A stretch of 26,609 bases of DNA from SIAJ01 sp036266155 (GTDB lineage: Bacteria; Planctomycetota; Planctomycetia; Gemmatales; Gemmataceae): contig DATANR010000356.1 of NCBI GenBank assembly GCA_036266155.1, positions 1-26,609 on the forward strand, in the 5' to 3' direction. Of this stretch, positions 7,558-15,778 are shown piece after piece; the first letter of the stretch is position 1, and each line of letters opens with the position of its first letter. The notes below the pieces were generated by a model. That model saw only the letters and a program-made list of their open reading frames with translations, was not told where the DNA came from and made no database searches. Made by a program: the position numbers and the translations under genes.

Positions 7558-10500
7558 CTACTTCTTGGCCGACATTGAGCGTACGCCGTTCAACGTTTGC
7601 CGACCGACCCATTTCATGAACGGCGGTACAAATTCAAAGCGCAAGACATAGAACGCCGCACGCGAAACGCGCTGCAGCCGTTGCGATTGGAAGACACCGC
7701 CGGTAGTCAACCAGTCGATCAACACGAAGAACACCGGCGTGAGGAAAATGCCAAAGACGGTCACGCCAATCATGCCGCTGAAAACGGCCAGGCCGAGCGC
7801 CTGGCGCATCTCCGCGCCCGCGCCGTGCGAGAACAATAGGGGAGACACGCCAAGAATGAAGGCCACGGACGTCATCAGAATCGGCCGGAAGCGCAGTTTG
7901 CACGCCTCGAGAACGGCCTCGCGACGACCGGCCCCTGCTTCGCGCTTATATTTGGCGAACTCGACAATCAGGATTGCATTCTTACATGCCAGGCCGATGA
8001 GTACGACGAAACCAATCTGCGTAAATAGATTCACATCCTGGCCCGCGATTTTCAAGAATGGAAGGAATTTGCCGTCGGCGGCAAGCGGCATATATGTGGA
8101 CGCAGCCGGATCGACATAAGCTCCGGCCAGATAGATTCCCGTCACCGATCCAACCACGCAGACGGGCACCACGAGAATGACCGCCAGCGGCAGCGTCCAA
8201 CTTTCATAGAGCGCGGCCAGGACGAGAAAGACGAGCGCGACGGCCAGGGCGAAGGCGAGCGCCCCCGTATTGCGCGATTGTTTCTCGATAAACATCAATT
8301 CGGTCCATTCGAATGCCATTCGATTCGGCAGCTCTTGCTCGGCCAGTTTTTCGAGCAACGCCATAGCATCGCCCGTGCTGACGCCCTGTGGCACATTGCC
8401 ATTCACCGCCGCCGCGGGATATGTGTTATAGCGCGTAATGACGAGCGGGCCGCTGGACTCGCGTGCCTTGAGCAACGATCCAAGCGGTGTCATGCCGCCA
8501 AATTTATTGCGCACCCAGAGACGTTTCACGTCGTCAAGTTCATCGCGAAACTGCTGTTCAGCCTGAACGTTGACTTGCCACGTACGGCCGAATCGATTGA
8601 AATCATTGACATAGCGCGCCCCCATCGTGGCCTGAAGGACGTTGGCGACCTCACGCACGTCGACGCCATGTGCCATGCAGGCGGACCGATTGATATCGAG
8701 AAAACCCTGTGGTGAATTCGCCTTGAACACCGTGAACAGGCCAGAGACCTGCTTTTGCTGGTTCGCTTTTTCGATGAAGTTTTCTGTCTGCCCCTGGAGC
8801 AATTTGAAATCGTCCTCCTCCTCTTGGCGGCGTGCTTGTTCCGGCAAGCCGTTGGGGTCGAGAGGACGCGCACGCCGGGCATTCGAGCCGCCCGTGGCCC
8901 CACGATCTTCCACCATGATGCGGAACCCGCCAGCCCGTCCGAGTCCAGAGACGGCCGGCGCGCCAAAGACATTGACCTGCAGGCCGGGCAGTTCTTCCAG
9001 GCACCGTTTGCGAATGCGCGCCGCAACCACGTCCGCATATAAGTCGGGATGCATTCGCTGCGGGAAGTCATCGAGAATGATGAACATCGAGCCGAAATTA
9101 GAGCCATAGGCGCTCAAGACGAATGAATTCCCGGCCACGGAGTTCGTGTGCGCCACGCCGGGCGTTGTCAGCGCGATGGCAGCGATCTTGTCCATCGCTT
9201 CTGTGGTCCGCTGAGCTGATGCTGAGTCGGGAAGCTGAATGCTGGCGATCAGATAGCCTTTGTCCTGCGATGGAATAAACCCGTTCGGCAACTGGCGATA
9301 TTCCCAACTTCCGATGGCGATCAAGCCGCCATAGACGATCAGTACGAGCACCGGCAGGCGAATCGCTAGACGCACCGTGCGTTGATAGGCGGCGCTCGTC
9401 AATCCGAAGCCGCGGTTGAACAACCAGAAGAACCAGCCAAATAACACATTGAATATCCAGGTCAGTGGATCTTTGCGCGCTGCTTTGGGCTTCAAGAGCA
9501 CTGCACAAAGCGCGGGGCTAAGCGAAAGTGAATTAATCGTCGAAATAAATGTGGCAATGGCTATGGTCAGCGCGAATTGTCGGAAGAACTGGCCGACAAT
9601 GCCTGAAAGGAATGCGCATGGAATGAAGACGGCAAACAGCACTGCCCCGACGGCGATCACCGGCCCTGATACCTCCTGCATGGCCGCGATGGTTGCGTCG
9701 CGCGGCGCCAGGCCCGTGGCGATCTTGTGTTCGACGGCTTCGACGACGACGATCGCGTCGTCTACCACAATGCCGACAGCGAGGACCAGGCCGAACAGGG
9801 TTAGGTTGTTCAGTGAAAAGCCAACCAGGGCCATGGCCGCGAAACTGCCGACGATCGCGACCGGCACCGCGGCCAGCGGAATGAGCGCGGAACGCCAGCT
9901 TTGCAAGAACACCAGCACGACGATGGCCACCAGAATAATCGAGTCGCGCAACGACTTGATGACTTCGAAAATCGAATCGCGGATAAACGGCGTCGTATCG
10001 TAGCCGATCTCATAGTGCATGCCTTCGGGCAGGTCTTTGCCGAGTTCAGCCATCTTCGACTTGACGGCGTCGGAGACATCCAGTGCGTTGGCGTCCGACA
10101 AGATGAATATTGCCAGCCCGATCGTTTGTTTCCGGTCAAAGCGATTTGATACATCCGAGTTTTTCGCGCCCAGCTTCACGGTCGCCACGTCCTTGATCTT
10201 GACGACCTTTCCGTCGGGCGTGACCTTCACCACGACCTCTTCGAACTCCTCAACCTCCGTCAGGCGGCCGACGGTCGTCAGCGTGAGCTGAAATGGTTGA
10301 TTGTTCGCGACCGGCGGCTGACCGATCTGCCCGGCCGCGACCTGGGCGTTCTGGGCGCGCAAGGCGTCGACAACGTCGACGGCCGTGAGATGCCGCGCCG
10401 CCAGTTTTTCCGGGTCCACCCACACGCGCGTCGCATAGTCGCGTTGACCGAAAATCGTGACGTCGCTGATCCCCGGCAATCGTGAAAGTTCGTCCTTCAA

Positions 10501-10986
10501 ATGAGTGACGGCATAATTGCTCAAATAAAGTTGATCGTAGCGCTGCGACGGCGAGTTCAGGCTGACTGTGAGCAGCAACTCCGGCGACCGCTTGCGTGTG
10601 GTGATTCCCGTCGCGCGCACAACGTCCGGCAGGCTCGGCATCGCCAGAGCGACGGCGTTTTGCACGCGCACCTGGGCCATGTTCAAGTTGGTGCCGGTCT
10701 TGAATGTGACGGTCAACGTATACGTGCCATCCGACGTTGATTGTGAGGACATATAGAGCATGTCCTCGACGCCGTTGACTTGCTGTTCAATGGGCGCCGC
10801 GATGGTCTCGGCTACTACTTGGGCGCCGGCGCCGGGATAGTTGCAGTCGATCTGAATGGTGGGCGGCGCGATCGGCGGATATTGCGAGACCGGCAACGTG
10901 CGAACGGCCAGCGCTCCCGCCAGCGTAAACAGGGCCGACAGCACCGTTGCGAAGATGGGCCGGTCAATGAAAAAGCGCGGCAGCAC
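7558..10986 (-). CDS. RND multidrug efflux permease (HAE1/AcrB family), first of a tandem pair
   Basis: Inner-membrane proton/drug antiporter of 1142 residues. It starts with LPRFFIDRPIFATVL, carries the proton-relay aspartates D409-D410 in VGIVVDDAIVVVE and the TM10 lysine K1002 in GLACKNAILIVEFA. It has the usual cytoplasmic linker with FNRGF (523-527), unlike its neighbour. Two extra stretches explain its length: a charged, low-complexity insert at about 694-735 in the second periplasmic domain (RGATGGSNARRARP and QARRQEEEDDF) and about 28 extra residues between TM9 and TM10 (about 954-982). The start is a GTG 13 bp after the adaptor stop. It is clearly paralogous to the next gene but diverged, so both subunits are probably retained for different roles, as in MdtB/MdtC. 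Confidence 0.95.
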   Translation of the reverse strand: MLPRFFIDRPIFATVLSALFTLAGALAVRTLPVSQYPPIAPPTIQIDCNYPGAGAQVVAETIAAPIEQQVNGVEDMLYMSSQSTSDGTYTLTVTFKTGTNLNMAQVRVQNAVALAMPSLPDVVRATGITTRKRSPELLLTVSLNSPSQRYDQLYLSNYAVTHLKDELSRLPGISDVTIFGQRDYATRVWVDPEKLAARHLTAVDVVDALRAQNAQVAAGQIGQPPVANNQPFQLTLTTVGRLTEVEEFEEVVVKVTPDGKVVKIKDVATVKLGAKNSDVSNRFDRKQTIGLAIFILSDANALDVSDAVKSKMAELGKDLPEGMHYEIGYDTTPFIRDSIFEVIKSLRDSIILVAIVVLVFLQSWRSALIPLAAVPVAIVGSFAAMALVGFSLNNLTLFGLVLAVGIVVDDAIVVVEAVEHKIATGLAPRDATIAAMQEVSGPVIAVGAVLFAVFIPCAFLSGIVGQFFRQFALTIAIATFISTINSLSLSPALCAVLLKPKAARKDPLTWIFNVLFGWFFWLFNRGFGLTSAAYQRTVRLAIRLPVLVLIVYGGLIAIGSWEYRQLPNGFIPSQDKGYLIASIQLPDSASAQRTTEAMDKIAAIALTTPGVAHTNSVAGNSFVLSAYGSNFGSMFIILDDFPQRMHPDLYADVVAARIRKRCLEELPGLQVNVFGAPAVSGLGRAGGFRIMVEDRGATGGSNARRARPLDPNGLPEQARRQEEEDDFKLLQGQTENFIEKANQQKQVSGLFTVFKANSPQGFLDINRSACMAHGVDVREVANVLQATMGARYVNDFNRFGRTWQVNVQAEQQFRDELDDVKRLWVRNKFGGMTPLGSLLKARESSGPLVITRYNTYPAAAVNGNVPQGVSTGDAMALLEKLAEQELPNRMAFEWTELMFIEKQSRNTGALAFALAVALVFLVLAALYESWTLPLAVILVVPVCVVGSVTGIYLAGAYVDPAASTYMPLAADGKFLPFLKIAGQDVNLFTQIGFVVLIGLACKNAILIVEFAKYKREAGAGRREAVLEACKLRFRPILMTSVAFILGVSPLLFSHGAGAEMRQALGLAVFSGMIGVTVFGIFLTPVFFVLIDWLTTGGVFQSQRLQRVSRAAFYVLRFEFVPPFMKWVGRQTLNGVRSMSAKK

Positions 10987-10999
10987 GGACGGCGTGACC

Positions 11000-12157
11000 T
11001 CAGGTCGTTGGCTTGACGGCTGCCGCGTCCTTCGGCACGACTTTCACTCCCGCCCGCACCCGTTGCAGGCCGCTCACGATGACGCGATCGCTTGCCGTCA
11101 CGCCGTCGTCAATGACGCGCAAGCGCTCGACCTGCGGACCGAGCTTCACGGGGCGATAGACGACCTCATCATTCTCGTTGAGTACGAATACGTAGCGCTG
11201 ACCCTGGTCCGAGCCGAGCGCTTCCTCCGGCACGAGCAAGCTTGGCTTCGGTTTGCCCACGGGCAGACGAATGCGGACGAACATTCCAGGCGAAAGGAGA
11301 AACTTCGAGTTGTCAATGGTCGCCCAGACACGTTGCGTCCCCGTTCCCGGATCAACAATGTTGTCGATGACTGTGATGATTCCGGAGAACGAGTAACCCT
11401 CCTCATCGGCGACGCCGATGTGCACCTTCGTCGGCTCGGTGCGGGCGGAAACGATCTTGCCGTCCTGCACCAGGCGCCGAAGCCGCAACAAGGTTTGTTC
11501 GTCGAGGTCGAATGACGCATAGATGGGATTGCGGCTCACCAGCGTGGCCAGGACCGTGTCGTTCGCTTTGACCAGGTTTTTCGGATCGATGTTGCGCTTG
11601 CCCAAACGGCCGGAAAACGGGGCCTTGATCTTGGTGAATTCGACGTTTTGCCGGGCCAACTCGCGTTGTGCGGTGGCGACGCCGACGGCCGCACGCGCCT
11701 CGGCCAGGTCGCCCGCAATCTTGTCCACTTCCTCCTGGGTGACCGTGCCCTTGTCCGGCACCAGCGTCACGCGCCGCAGATCGCGCTCCAGTCGATCCCG
11801 GCGTGCTTCGGCCTGCAAAACAGTCGACTTCGATTTGGTGTATTCCGTCTCATACACCTGCGAATCGATCTCGAACAAGAGTTGATCCTTTTCGACATCC
11901 GCCCCGTCCTTGACGTGTGCCGTCAGCAGATAGCCGGTCACCTGCGCCTGGAGGACTACCTTGTTCTCCGCCTCGATGTGGCCGGTAAAATCCTCATGGT
12001 CGATGACCGGTTGCGACGTCGGCCGGGCGACGATAACCTCCGGGTCCTTGGTCTTGGCCAGAGCGGGCGGCGCCTTCTGACAGCCGGCAACGCCGACGGT
12101 TACTACGATTCCAGCCAGCACAGAGCCGGCAAACGTGGGGCGGATGCAGCGTTTCAT
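11000..12157 (-). CDS. RND efflux periplasmic adaptor (membrane fusion protein), lipoprotein
   Basis: Periplasmic adaptor that links the RND pump to an outer-membrane channel. The 385-residue product has a lipoprotein signal with lipobox VAGC (C26). It continues with a barrel-sandwich half (about 60-105: VLQAQVTGYLLTAHVKDGA), an alpha-helical hairpin (about 110-175, rich in Arg/Glu/Ala), the returning half (FTKIKAPFSGRLGKR) and beta-barrel and membrane-proximal domains. It is first in the operon, 13 bp before the first pump. I chose ATG at 12157; the frame stays open to 12394, but that extension runs through a hairpin repeat and has no family resemblance. No TolC-like gene lies in the window, so the outer-membrane partner is encoded elsewhere. 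A weak TAAAAT -10-like box sits about 38-43 bp upstream, without a convincing -35. Confidence 0.93.
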   Translation of the reverse strand: MKRCIRPTFAGSVLAGIVVTVGVAGCQKAPPALAKTKDPEVIVARPTSQPVIDHEDFTGHIEAENKVVLQAQVTGYLLTAHVKDGADVEKDQLLFEIDSQVYETEYTKSKSTVLQAEARRDRLERDLRRVTLVPDKGTVTQEEVDKIAGDLAEARAAVGVATAQRELARQNVEFTKIKAPFSGRLGKRNIDPKNLVKANDTVLATLVSRNPIYASFDLDEQTLLRLRRLVQDGKIVSARTEPTKVHIGVADEEGYSFSGIITVIDNIVDPGTGTQRVWATIDNSKFLLSPGMFVRIRLPVGKPKPSLLVPEEALGSDQGQRYVFVLNENDEVVYRPVKLGPQVERLRVIDDGVTASDRVIVSGLQRVRAGVKVVPKDAAAVKPTT

Positions 12158-12271
12158 AGCAGGAGAGAATGAGCCGCGGGGGTGGGTACGGGGAATTTTA
12201 CCGCTATCAACATGGGAATACCACGGGAGTGCCAGAATCCTTTCAGCGAATATTGCCGACGATAGCCAACC

Positions 12272-12361
12272 TTGGAGTGCTGCGGCTCGACGCAGCTTTC
12301 TTTCTTTGGAAGCGCTTGAAAGGAAAGAAAGCTGCGTCGAGCTCGAGCCGCAGCACTCCAA
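12272..12361. repeat. Long inverted repeat between divergent efflux adaptor and BON lipoprotein genes
   Basis: Left arm 12272-12304 (starting TTGGAGTGCTGCGGCTCGAC) pairs with right arm 12323-12361, which ends in GCCGCAGCACTCCAA. The right arm carries one extra 6-nt CTCGAG, giving a bulge. About 33 bp of stem around an 18-nt loop. Because it lies between divergent starts it is not a terminator of either gene; a mobile palindrome or a regulatory hairpin is more likely. Confidence 0.8.
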
Positions 12362-12368
12362 ATGGGTC

Positions 12369-12397
12369 TTGTCACATCCGCTTAACTTCTGCATACT
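12369..12397 (+). promoter_or_regulatory. Promoter just in front of the BON lipoprotein gene
   Basis: TTGTCA (12369-12374), a 17-bp spacer and CATACT (12392-12397), matching consensus at 5 and 4 of 6 positions. The -10 box ends 8 bp before the ATG at 12406, so the transcript would be leaderless or nearly so. Confidence 0.5.
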
Positions 12398-12405
12398 CGG
12401 GCGTT

Positions 12406-12759
12406 ATGCACCGGCTGCTCATCTTGGTCGCAATTGCGTTGGCAGGCTGTTCGCGCGAGGATGGCGAGCGGCTGGCCCGCGTTGGCAAGCTGGCTGGCGA
12501 AAAGGTCCGCGATGCGGCGCCGGCACGGACGCCGCTGGACAAGATGAATCCGGAATCGACGCCCGCCGGGCGCGTTCGCGCCCGTTTGCGAACGGACGCG
12601 GCGCTCGCCGATCAGCCAATCCAAGTCGTCGAGGGGGCCGATGGCCTGCATCTCCGCGGTCAGGTTGCGACCGAAGATCAAATTGAATGGGCCGGCAAGC
12701 TCGCGAGTGAAACGCTTGGCGTCGGGGCGGTTGTCAACGAGCTGGCGGTTGGGCCGTAG
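12406..12759 (+). CDS. BON-domain lipoprotein
   Basis: A 117-residue exported lipoprotein. Residues 1-14 are a hydrophobic signal and the lipobox LAGC places the modified cysteine at C15. After a charged linker (about 20-62) comes a BON domain (about 63-115; VVEGADGLHLRGQV and TLGVGAVVNELAV), a phospholipid- or envelope-binding fold also found in OsmY and BamE-neighbour proteins. ATG at 12406 was chosen because the signal peptide starts there; the frame is open further upstream through the hairpin repeat. It diverges from the efflux operon and converges with the LysR gene. A role in envelope stability is an inference from the domain only. Confidence 0.75.
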   Translation: MHRLLILVAIALAGCSREDGERLARVGKLAGEKVRDAAPARTPLDKMNPESTPAGRVRARLRTDAALADQPIQVVEGADGLHLRGQVATEDQIEWAGKLASETLGVGAVVNELAVGP

Positions 12760-12767
12760 GTTGTGTT

Positions 12768-13670
12768 TTATCGCCCTTCCAGCGACTCCACGAACGCCCG
12801 CGCTTCCGGCTTCAATTCGTCGCCACGCCGCGTCAATACGCCCGAATGGATCGGCCGAATCTGGCCGGCCAAACTGCGCACGCCGACCTTGCGGCCGCGC
12901 GTCACCGATCCATCGGGCATGAGGGGAACGACCGACACGCCGAGCCCCGCTTCGACCATGCGTACGATGATCTCGGTGGTTGTCGTTTCCATGTCGACAC
13001 GCGGCGACAGGCCGAGAGCATGAAAAGAGTCGATCACGTGTTGCCGGCCCGTTGAGCCGCGTTCGAACAGGATGAGCGGCACATCGGTCAGGTCCGCGAG
13101 TGTAAGGTCGGCCCGCTTCAGCAGCGGATGCCTGGGCGGCGCAACCAGGCTCCAGTCGAGCGAGAAGAGATGCTTGTAGTCGAGGTCGCCGCCCGCGTCG
13201 TAGGGTGCCGCGACGCCAAGTTCGACATCCGGGTCGCGCAACAGTGACGCTTCCACCTCCGCCTCCGAACGAGTCGAAAGGCGTACGCGCACACTCGGGT
13301 TCGATGCGTGAAACCGGCGGACGGCGTCGATGAGCACGTAAAGGATCAGATATTCGGTCGCCGCCACGTGGACTTCCCGCGGGCCGGAGGCGCCGAACAG
13401 TTCGCCCATCTGCCGCGCCCGTTCGAGGAATGCCCGCGCATGCGGAAGAAACGCTTCACCCTGTGCGGTCAGCGGCGACCGCCGCCGGCGACCGCGACTC
13501 TTGTGATACAGCACGACGCCGAGTTGCCGTTCCAGCGCTAACAAGCGATTGCGTAAACCCTGTTCGGTCACGTGCGATTCGCGCGCCGCGTCGCGCAGAC
13601 TCCCACGGCGCGCCAGGTTGACGAACGCGGCTACTTGATCGGTGGAGACGGCGGGGAAAGTGTCGGGCAT
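12768..13670 (-). CDS. LysR-family transcriptional regulator
   Basis: DNA-binding regulator of 300 residues. The N-terminal winged helix-turn-helix spans about residues 5-65 (STDQVAAFVNLARRGSLRDA, then QGLRNRLLALERQLGVVLYH and SPLTAQGEAFLP). It is followed by a periplasmic-binding-protein-like effector domain at about 90-295 (EVHVAATEYLILYVLIDAV; VELGVAAPYD; GLGVSVVPLMPDG). I chose ATG at 13670 because LysR proteins begin within a few residues of the helix-turn-helix. An in-frame GTG at 13751 overlaps the stop of the upstream gene by the 4-nt GTGA and would add 27 residues, so translational coupling cannot be excluded. LysR proteins commonly regulate a divergent neighbour; here the neighbour is co-directional, so the target is unclear. 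Confidence 0.88.
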   Translation of the reverse strand: MPDTFPAVSTDQVAAFVNLARRGSLRDAARESHVTEQGLRNRLLALERQLGVVLYHKSRGRRRRSPLTAQGEAFLPHARAFLERARQMGELFGASGPREVHVAATEYLILYVLIDAVRRFHASNPSVRVRLSTRSEAEVEASLLRDPDVELGVAAPYDAGGDLDYKHLFSLDWSLVAPPRHPLLKRADLTLADLTDVPLILFERGSTGRQHVIDSFHALGLSPRVDMETTTTEIIVRMVEAGLGVSVVPLMPDGSVTRGRKVGVRSLAGQIRPIHSGVLTRRGDELKPEARAFVESLEGR

Positions 13671-13747
13671 GGTCTTCAACTCGATGGCGAGCGCGTCGCC
13701 GTCAACCAAATGGATGGCTGCGTCAGCGTGTGGGACGTGGTACCTGA

Positions 13748-14539
13748 TCACATCACCTTATAGCCGGCATACTTGTACATGAGGCTACGTTTCGGCTTGC
13801 TTGGATAGTAGAGCACGGTGACCTGGTCGCCTTCGCGGGCGCACGCGGCCGTGCTCTTGGTGCTCGACATCGTTCCGATGAACTCTTCGCCTGGCAAACC
13901 AAATGCATCTGAAACCGTGTACTTGTAGCGGATGACATACGACTTGCCGCTCTTGCCGTGAATTTCCCGCACGCTTAACACGACCCCCGGCGTCGGCACG
14001 CCATTGCGGACCAGGAACCACATGCGGATCGGGGCCACGTAAAAGATCCAGACGAAGATCGCGACAATCGCATTCCAGAACAGCGCAGACCCCCACGGAT
14101 CGAGCGCCTCCTTCAACGGCGAACGACCTTCGAGTCGAATCCACTGGCCGCGGTCCGGCGACGATCCCAGCGCGCGAATGTCGATCGAATCGTCCACCTT
14201 CATCGCGGCATAGGTCTCCTTGTCGACCGGGATCCGGATCATGTGCACATTGCCGTCGACGTCGAACTCGCATTCGAACGCATAGTGCATCCCGCCCTTG
14301 GCGCCTTTGGTCTCCGTCTTGCGAACGATGTGCGTTGTGTACTCTTCGCCAAATAGCCAAACGCGAACAAACAAGACCGTTGAGGTCACGGCCGAGCCGA
14401 GGAGAAAGAGTCCAATGATCGTGTGCGGAAGAATAAACAGCCGGCCGACCCACCGTCCCACGGCGCCTTTGCGATCACGCAAGCACAGCGAGCGCGGCGT
14501 CGGCCCCTGAAGCTCTGACTCGATGCCATGGGTCAACAC
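13748..14539 (-). CDS. DUF3592-like membrane protein
   Basis: A 263-residue protein with two predicted membrane helices (about 32-61 and 152-178). Each is followed by a soluble beta-rich segment: 63-145 (EYTTHIVRKTETKGAKGG and on) and 180-262 (GVVLSVREIHGKSGKSYVIR, then GDQVTVLYYPSKPKRSL). The GD-x-V-x-V-x-Y-x-P pattern near the end resembles DUF3592, a domain of unknown function common in bacterial membrane proteins. The two halves look like a duplicated helix-plus-domain unit. The start is a GTG at 14539; the first basic-hydrophobic segment begins about 30 residues later, so a shorter form is possible. The stop overlaps the long version of the LysR gene, so the two may share a message. Confidence 0.65.
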   Translation of the reverse strand: MLTHGIESELQGPTPRSLCLRDRKGAVGRWVGRLFILPHTIIGLFLLGSAVTSTVLFVRVWLFGEEYTTHIVRKTETKGAKGGMHYAFECEFDVDGNVHMIRIPVDKETYAAMKVDDSIDIRALGSSPDRGQWIRLEGRSPLKEALDPWGSALFWNAIVAIFVWIFYVAPIRMWFLVRNGVPTPGVVLSVREIHGKSGKSYVIRYKYTVSDAFGLPGEEFIGTMSSTKSTAACAREGDQVTVLYYPSKPKRSLMYKYAGYKVM

Positions 14540-14576
14540 GGGCGTGGCTCCGATCGCGTGGCCTCAGACAGATTAG

Positions 14577-14605
14577 CCACGGATGAAACTCGGATGAAAC
14601 ACGGA
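14577..14605. repeat. Short direct repeat of CGGATGAAACt units
   Basis: Two adjacent 11-bp copies of CGGATGAAAC plus one base (14580-14590, 14591-14601) followed by a third partial copy. It lies between the DUF3592-like gene and hicB (14540-14646), which otherwise holds nothing I recognise. Confidence 0.6.
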
Positions 14606-14646
14606 CAAGGCTTCGGATTCAGAAGGGAATAGACAACGAACAGCAA

Positions 14647-14853
14647 TCAGACCTCAACATAGTCGCATTCGGTTTCCGGTTCCGGAATGGGCAAACCATC
14701 TTCGCGAAGGCCGTCGAGATGGATGGGAATGGCCTTCGCGATCAGCCTTTTCACCTCGGCGAGTGTCTTTGCCGCGGCCACGCAACCCGGCAGATCGGGA
14801 ATGTAGGCTCCATAGCTTGTTGGTCCCTTCTCAATGACAATCGCGTATCGCAT
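14647..14853 (-). CDS. hicB: HicB-family antitoxin, short form
   Basis: A 68-residue antitoxin partner of HicA. MRYAIVIEKGPTSYGAYIPD followed by LPGCVAAAKTLAEVKRLIA is the classic HicB partial RNase-H-like domain, which binds and blocks the toxin. The protein ends at about residue 68 and has no C-terminal helix-turn-helix or ribbon-helix-helix, so any operator binding would need another factor. ATG at 14853 shares one base with the hicA stop (TGATG), typical of coupled translation. The frame is open further upstream inside hicA, but that extension has no family resemblance. Confidence 0.88.
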   Translation of the reverse strand: MRYAIVIEKGPTSYGAYIPDLPGCVAAAKTLAEVKRLIAKAIPIHLDGLREDGLPIPEPETECDYVEV

Positions 14854-15047
14854 CACGATTCCTCGGGTAGATTCGCCTGTCGCCAAATGCTCTTTAAGGT
14901 CTTGATCGGGACATCGACACCGAGTTTCCCCGACACAGTAACTCGGCCCGCCTTGGTCGCGTGCTTGAATTGGCGATGGCCGCCTGTTGATCGCACGCGA
15001 TACCAACGGTCAGCCTCCAGCCGTCGGATGACCTCACGAACTTTCAT
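14853..15047 (-). CDS. hicA: HicA-family mRNA interferase toxin
   Basis: A 64-residue toxin with a double-stranded-RNA-binding-like fold that cleaves mRNA and halts growth when free of HicB. The active histidine is H24 in RSTGGHRQFKHA, matching the G-S/G-H-x-x-(F/Y) motif. The strand KAGRVTVSGKLGVDVPIKTL (31-50) and the final helix with ILRQA-like sequence (SIWRQANLP) are typical. Toxin first, antitoxin second is the common hicAB order. The module sits alone between the DUF3592-like gene and a methyltransferase gene and is probably transcribed from its own promoter near 15104. Confidence 0.9.
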   Translation of the reverse strand: MKVREVIRRLEADRWYRVRSTGGHRQFKHATKAGRVTVSGKLGVDVPIKTLKSIWRQANLPEES

Positions 15048-15103
15048 GGATCACCAATTGGCAACGACGAACGTCACGTGCTCCAGGCTGGTAATCCGAA
15101 TCC

Positions 15104-15109
15104 ATTATA
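15104..15109 (-). promoter_or_regulatory. Possible -10 box for hicAB
   Basis: A perfect TATAAT on the minus strand, 57 bp before the hicA ATG. No good -35 is seen at 16-18 bp; the best nearby match, GTGACA, is 20 bp away. Low confidence. Confidence 0.35.
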
Positions 15110-15141
15110 TCGCGAGTCGCTGCCGAAGATGTCACGATCGT

Positions 15142-15774
15142 TCAACGCTCCGCGTCGACCGGGCCGTTCGCCGCGACACCATTGGCGTGCTGTTTCAATC
15201 CCACGACCTGAACGACCGCGGCGATGCCGGTGTGATATGCTCCCTCGCGAACCTCACGCTCCAGTTCGCGGGCGTGAACGAACTCCAGGCCAGCGAGTTC
15301 CTCCCTCAAATCGGCCAGCGTCACCAGCATGTCGGGATCCTTGGGGCCGCCGGTGTTTCGCTCAAGCTGTTTCGGCGTGTATGCCTCCAGCACGAAGACG
15401 CCACCCGGCGGCAGGCCTTGAGCAATCGCCGCGTAAAGAGGCTTCCGGATTCGGCTCGGGAGATGACAAAAGATCGACACAATACCCGACCAACCCCACG
15501 CGTCGAGAGGATAACCATCCAGGTCCGCACAGATCGTTTCGATCGTCAATTCCCGTTCCGCGGCCAGTTGCCTAGCCTTGGCGAGGCCGACGTGCGACTG
15601 ATCGATCGCCACCACGCGATGACCGAGGCTGGCTAGGTACACCGCGTTACGTCCTTCACCCTCGCCCAGCGACAACACCGGGCCAATCGGAATCTGCCCG
15701 GCAACCGAGACCAGGAACTCGTTCGGCTCGGTTCCGTATGCATAGCCTGGCTGCGAATAGCGCTCGTCAAACAT
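15142..15774 (-). CDS. SAM-dependent methyltransferase, TehB-like
   Basis: A 210-residue class I methyltransferase. Motif I is VLSLGEGEG (33-41), the acidic ribose-binding residue is D58 in VVAIDQS, and SIFCHLPSRIRKPLYAAIAQ with LPPGGVFVLEAYTP covers motifs post-II to III. The entry YSQPGYAYGTEPNEFL is characteristic of the TehB/tellurite-resistance-like subgroup, whose members methylate chalcogen oxyanions or small thiols in some bacteria; the real substrate is unknown. The ATG at 15774 is 4 bp after the stop of the selenoprotein gene, so the two genes are surely co-transcribed. If that neighbour truly contains selenium, a selenium- or thiol-related substrate would be an attractive but untested link. 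The C-terminal tail after about 195 is low in conservation. Confidence 0.85.
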   Translation of the reverse strand: MFDERYSQPGYAYGTEPNEFLVSVAGQIPIGPVLSLGEGEGRNAVYLASLGHRVVAIDQSHVGLAKARQLAAERELTIETICADLDGYPLDAWGWSGIVSIFCHLPSRIRKPLYAAIAQGLPPGGVFVLEAYTPKQLERNTGGPKDPDMLVTLADLREELAGLEFVHARELEREVREGAYHTGIAAVVQVVGLKQHANGVAANGPVDAER

Positions 15775-15778
15775 CGGT

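Noticed and set aside
12158..12394. N-terminal extension of the efflux adaptor
   Set aside because: It runs through an inverted repeat and has no adaptor resemblance; the lipoprotein signal begins at 12157.
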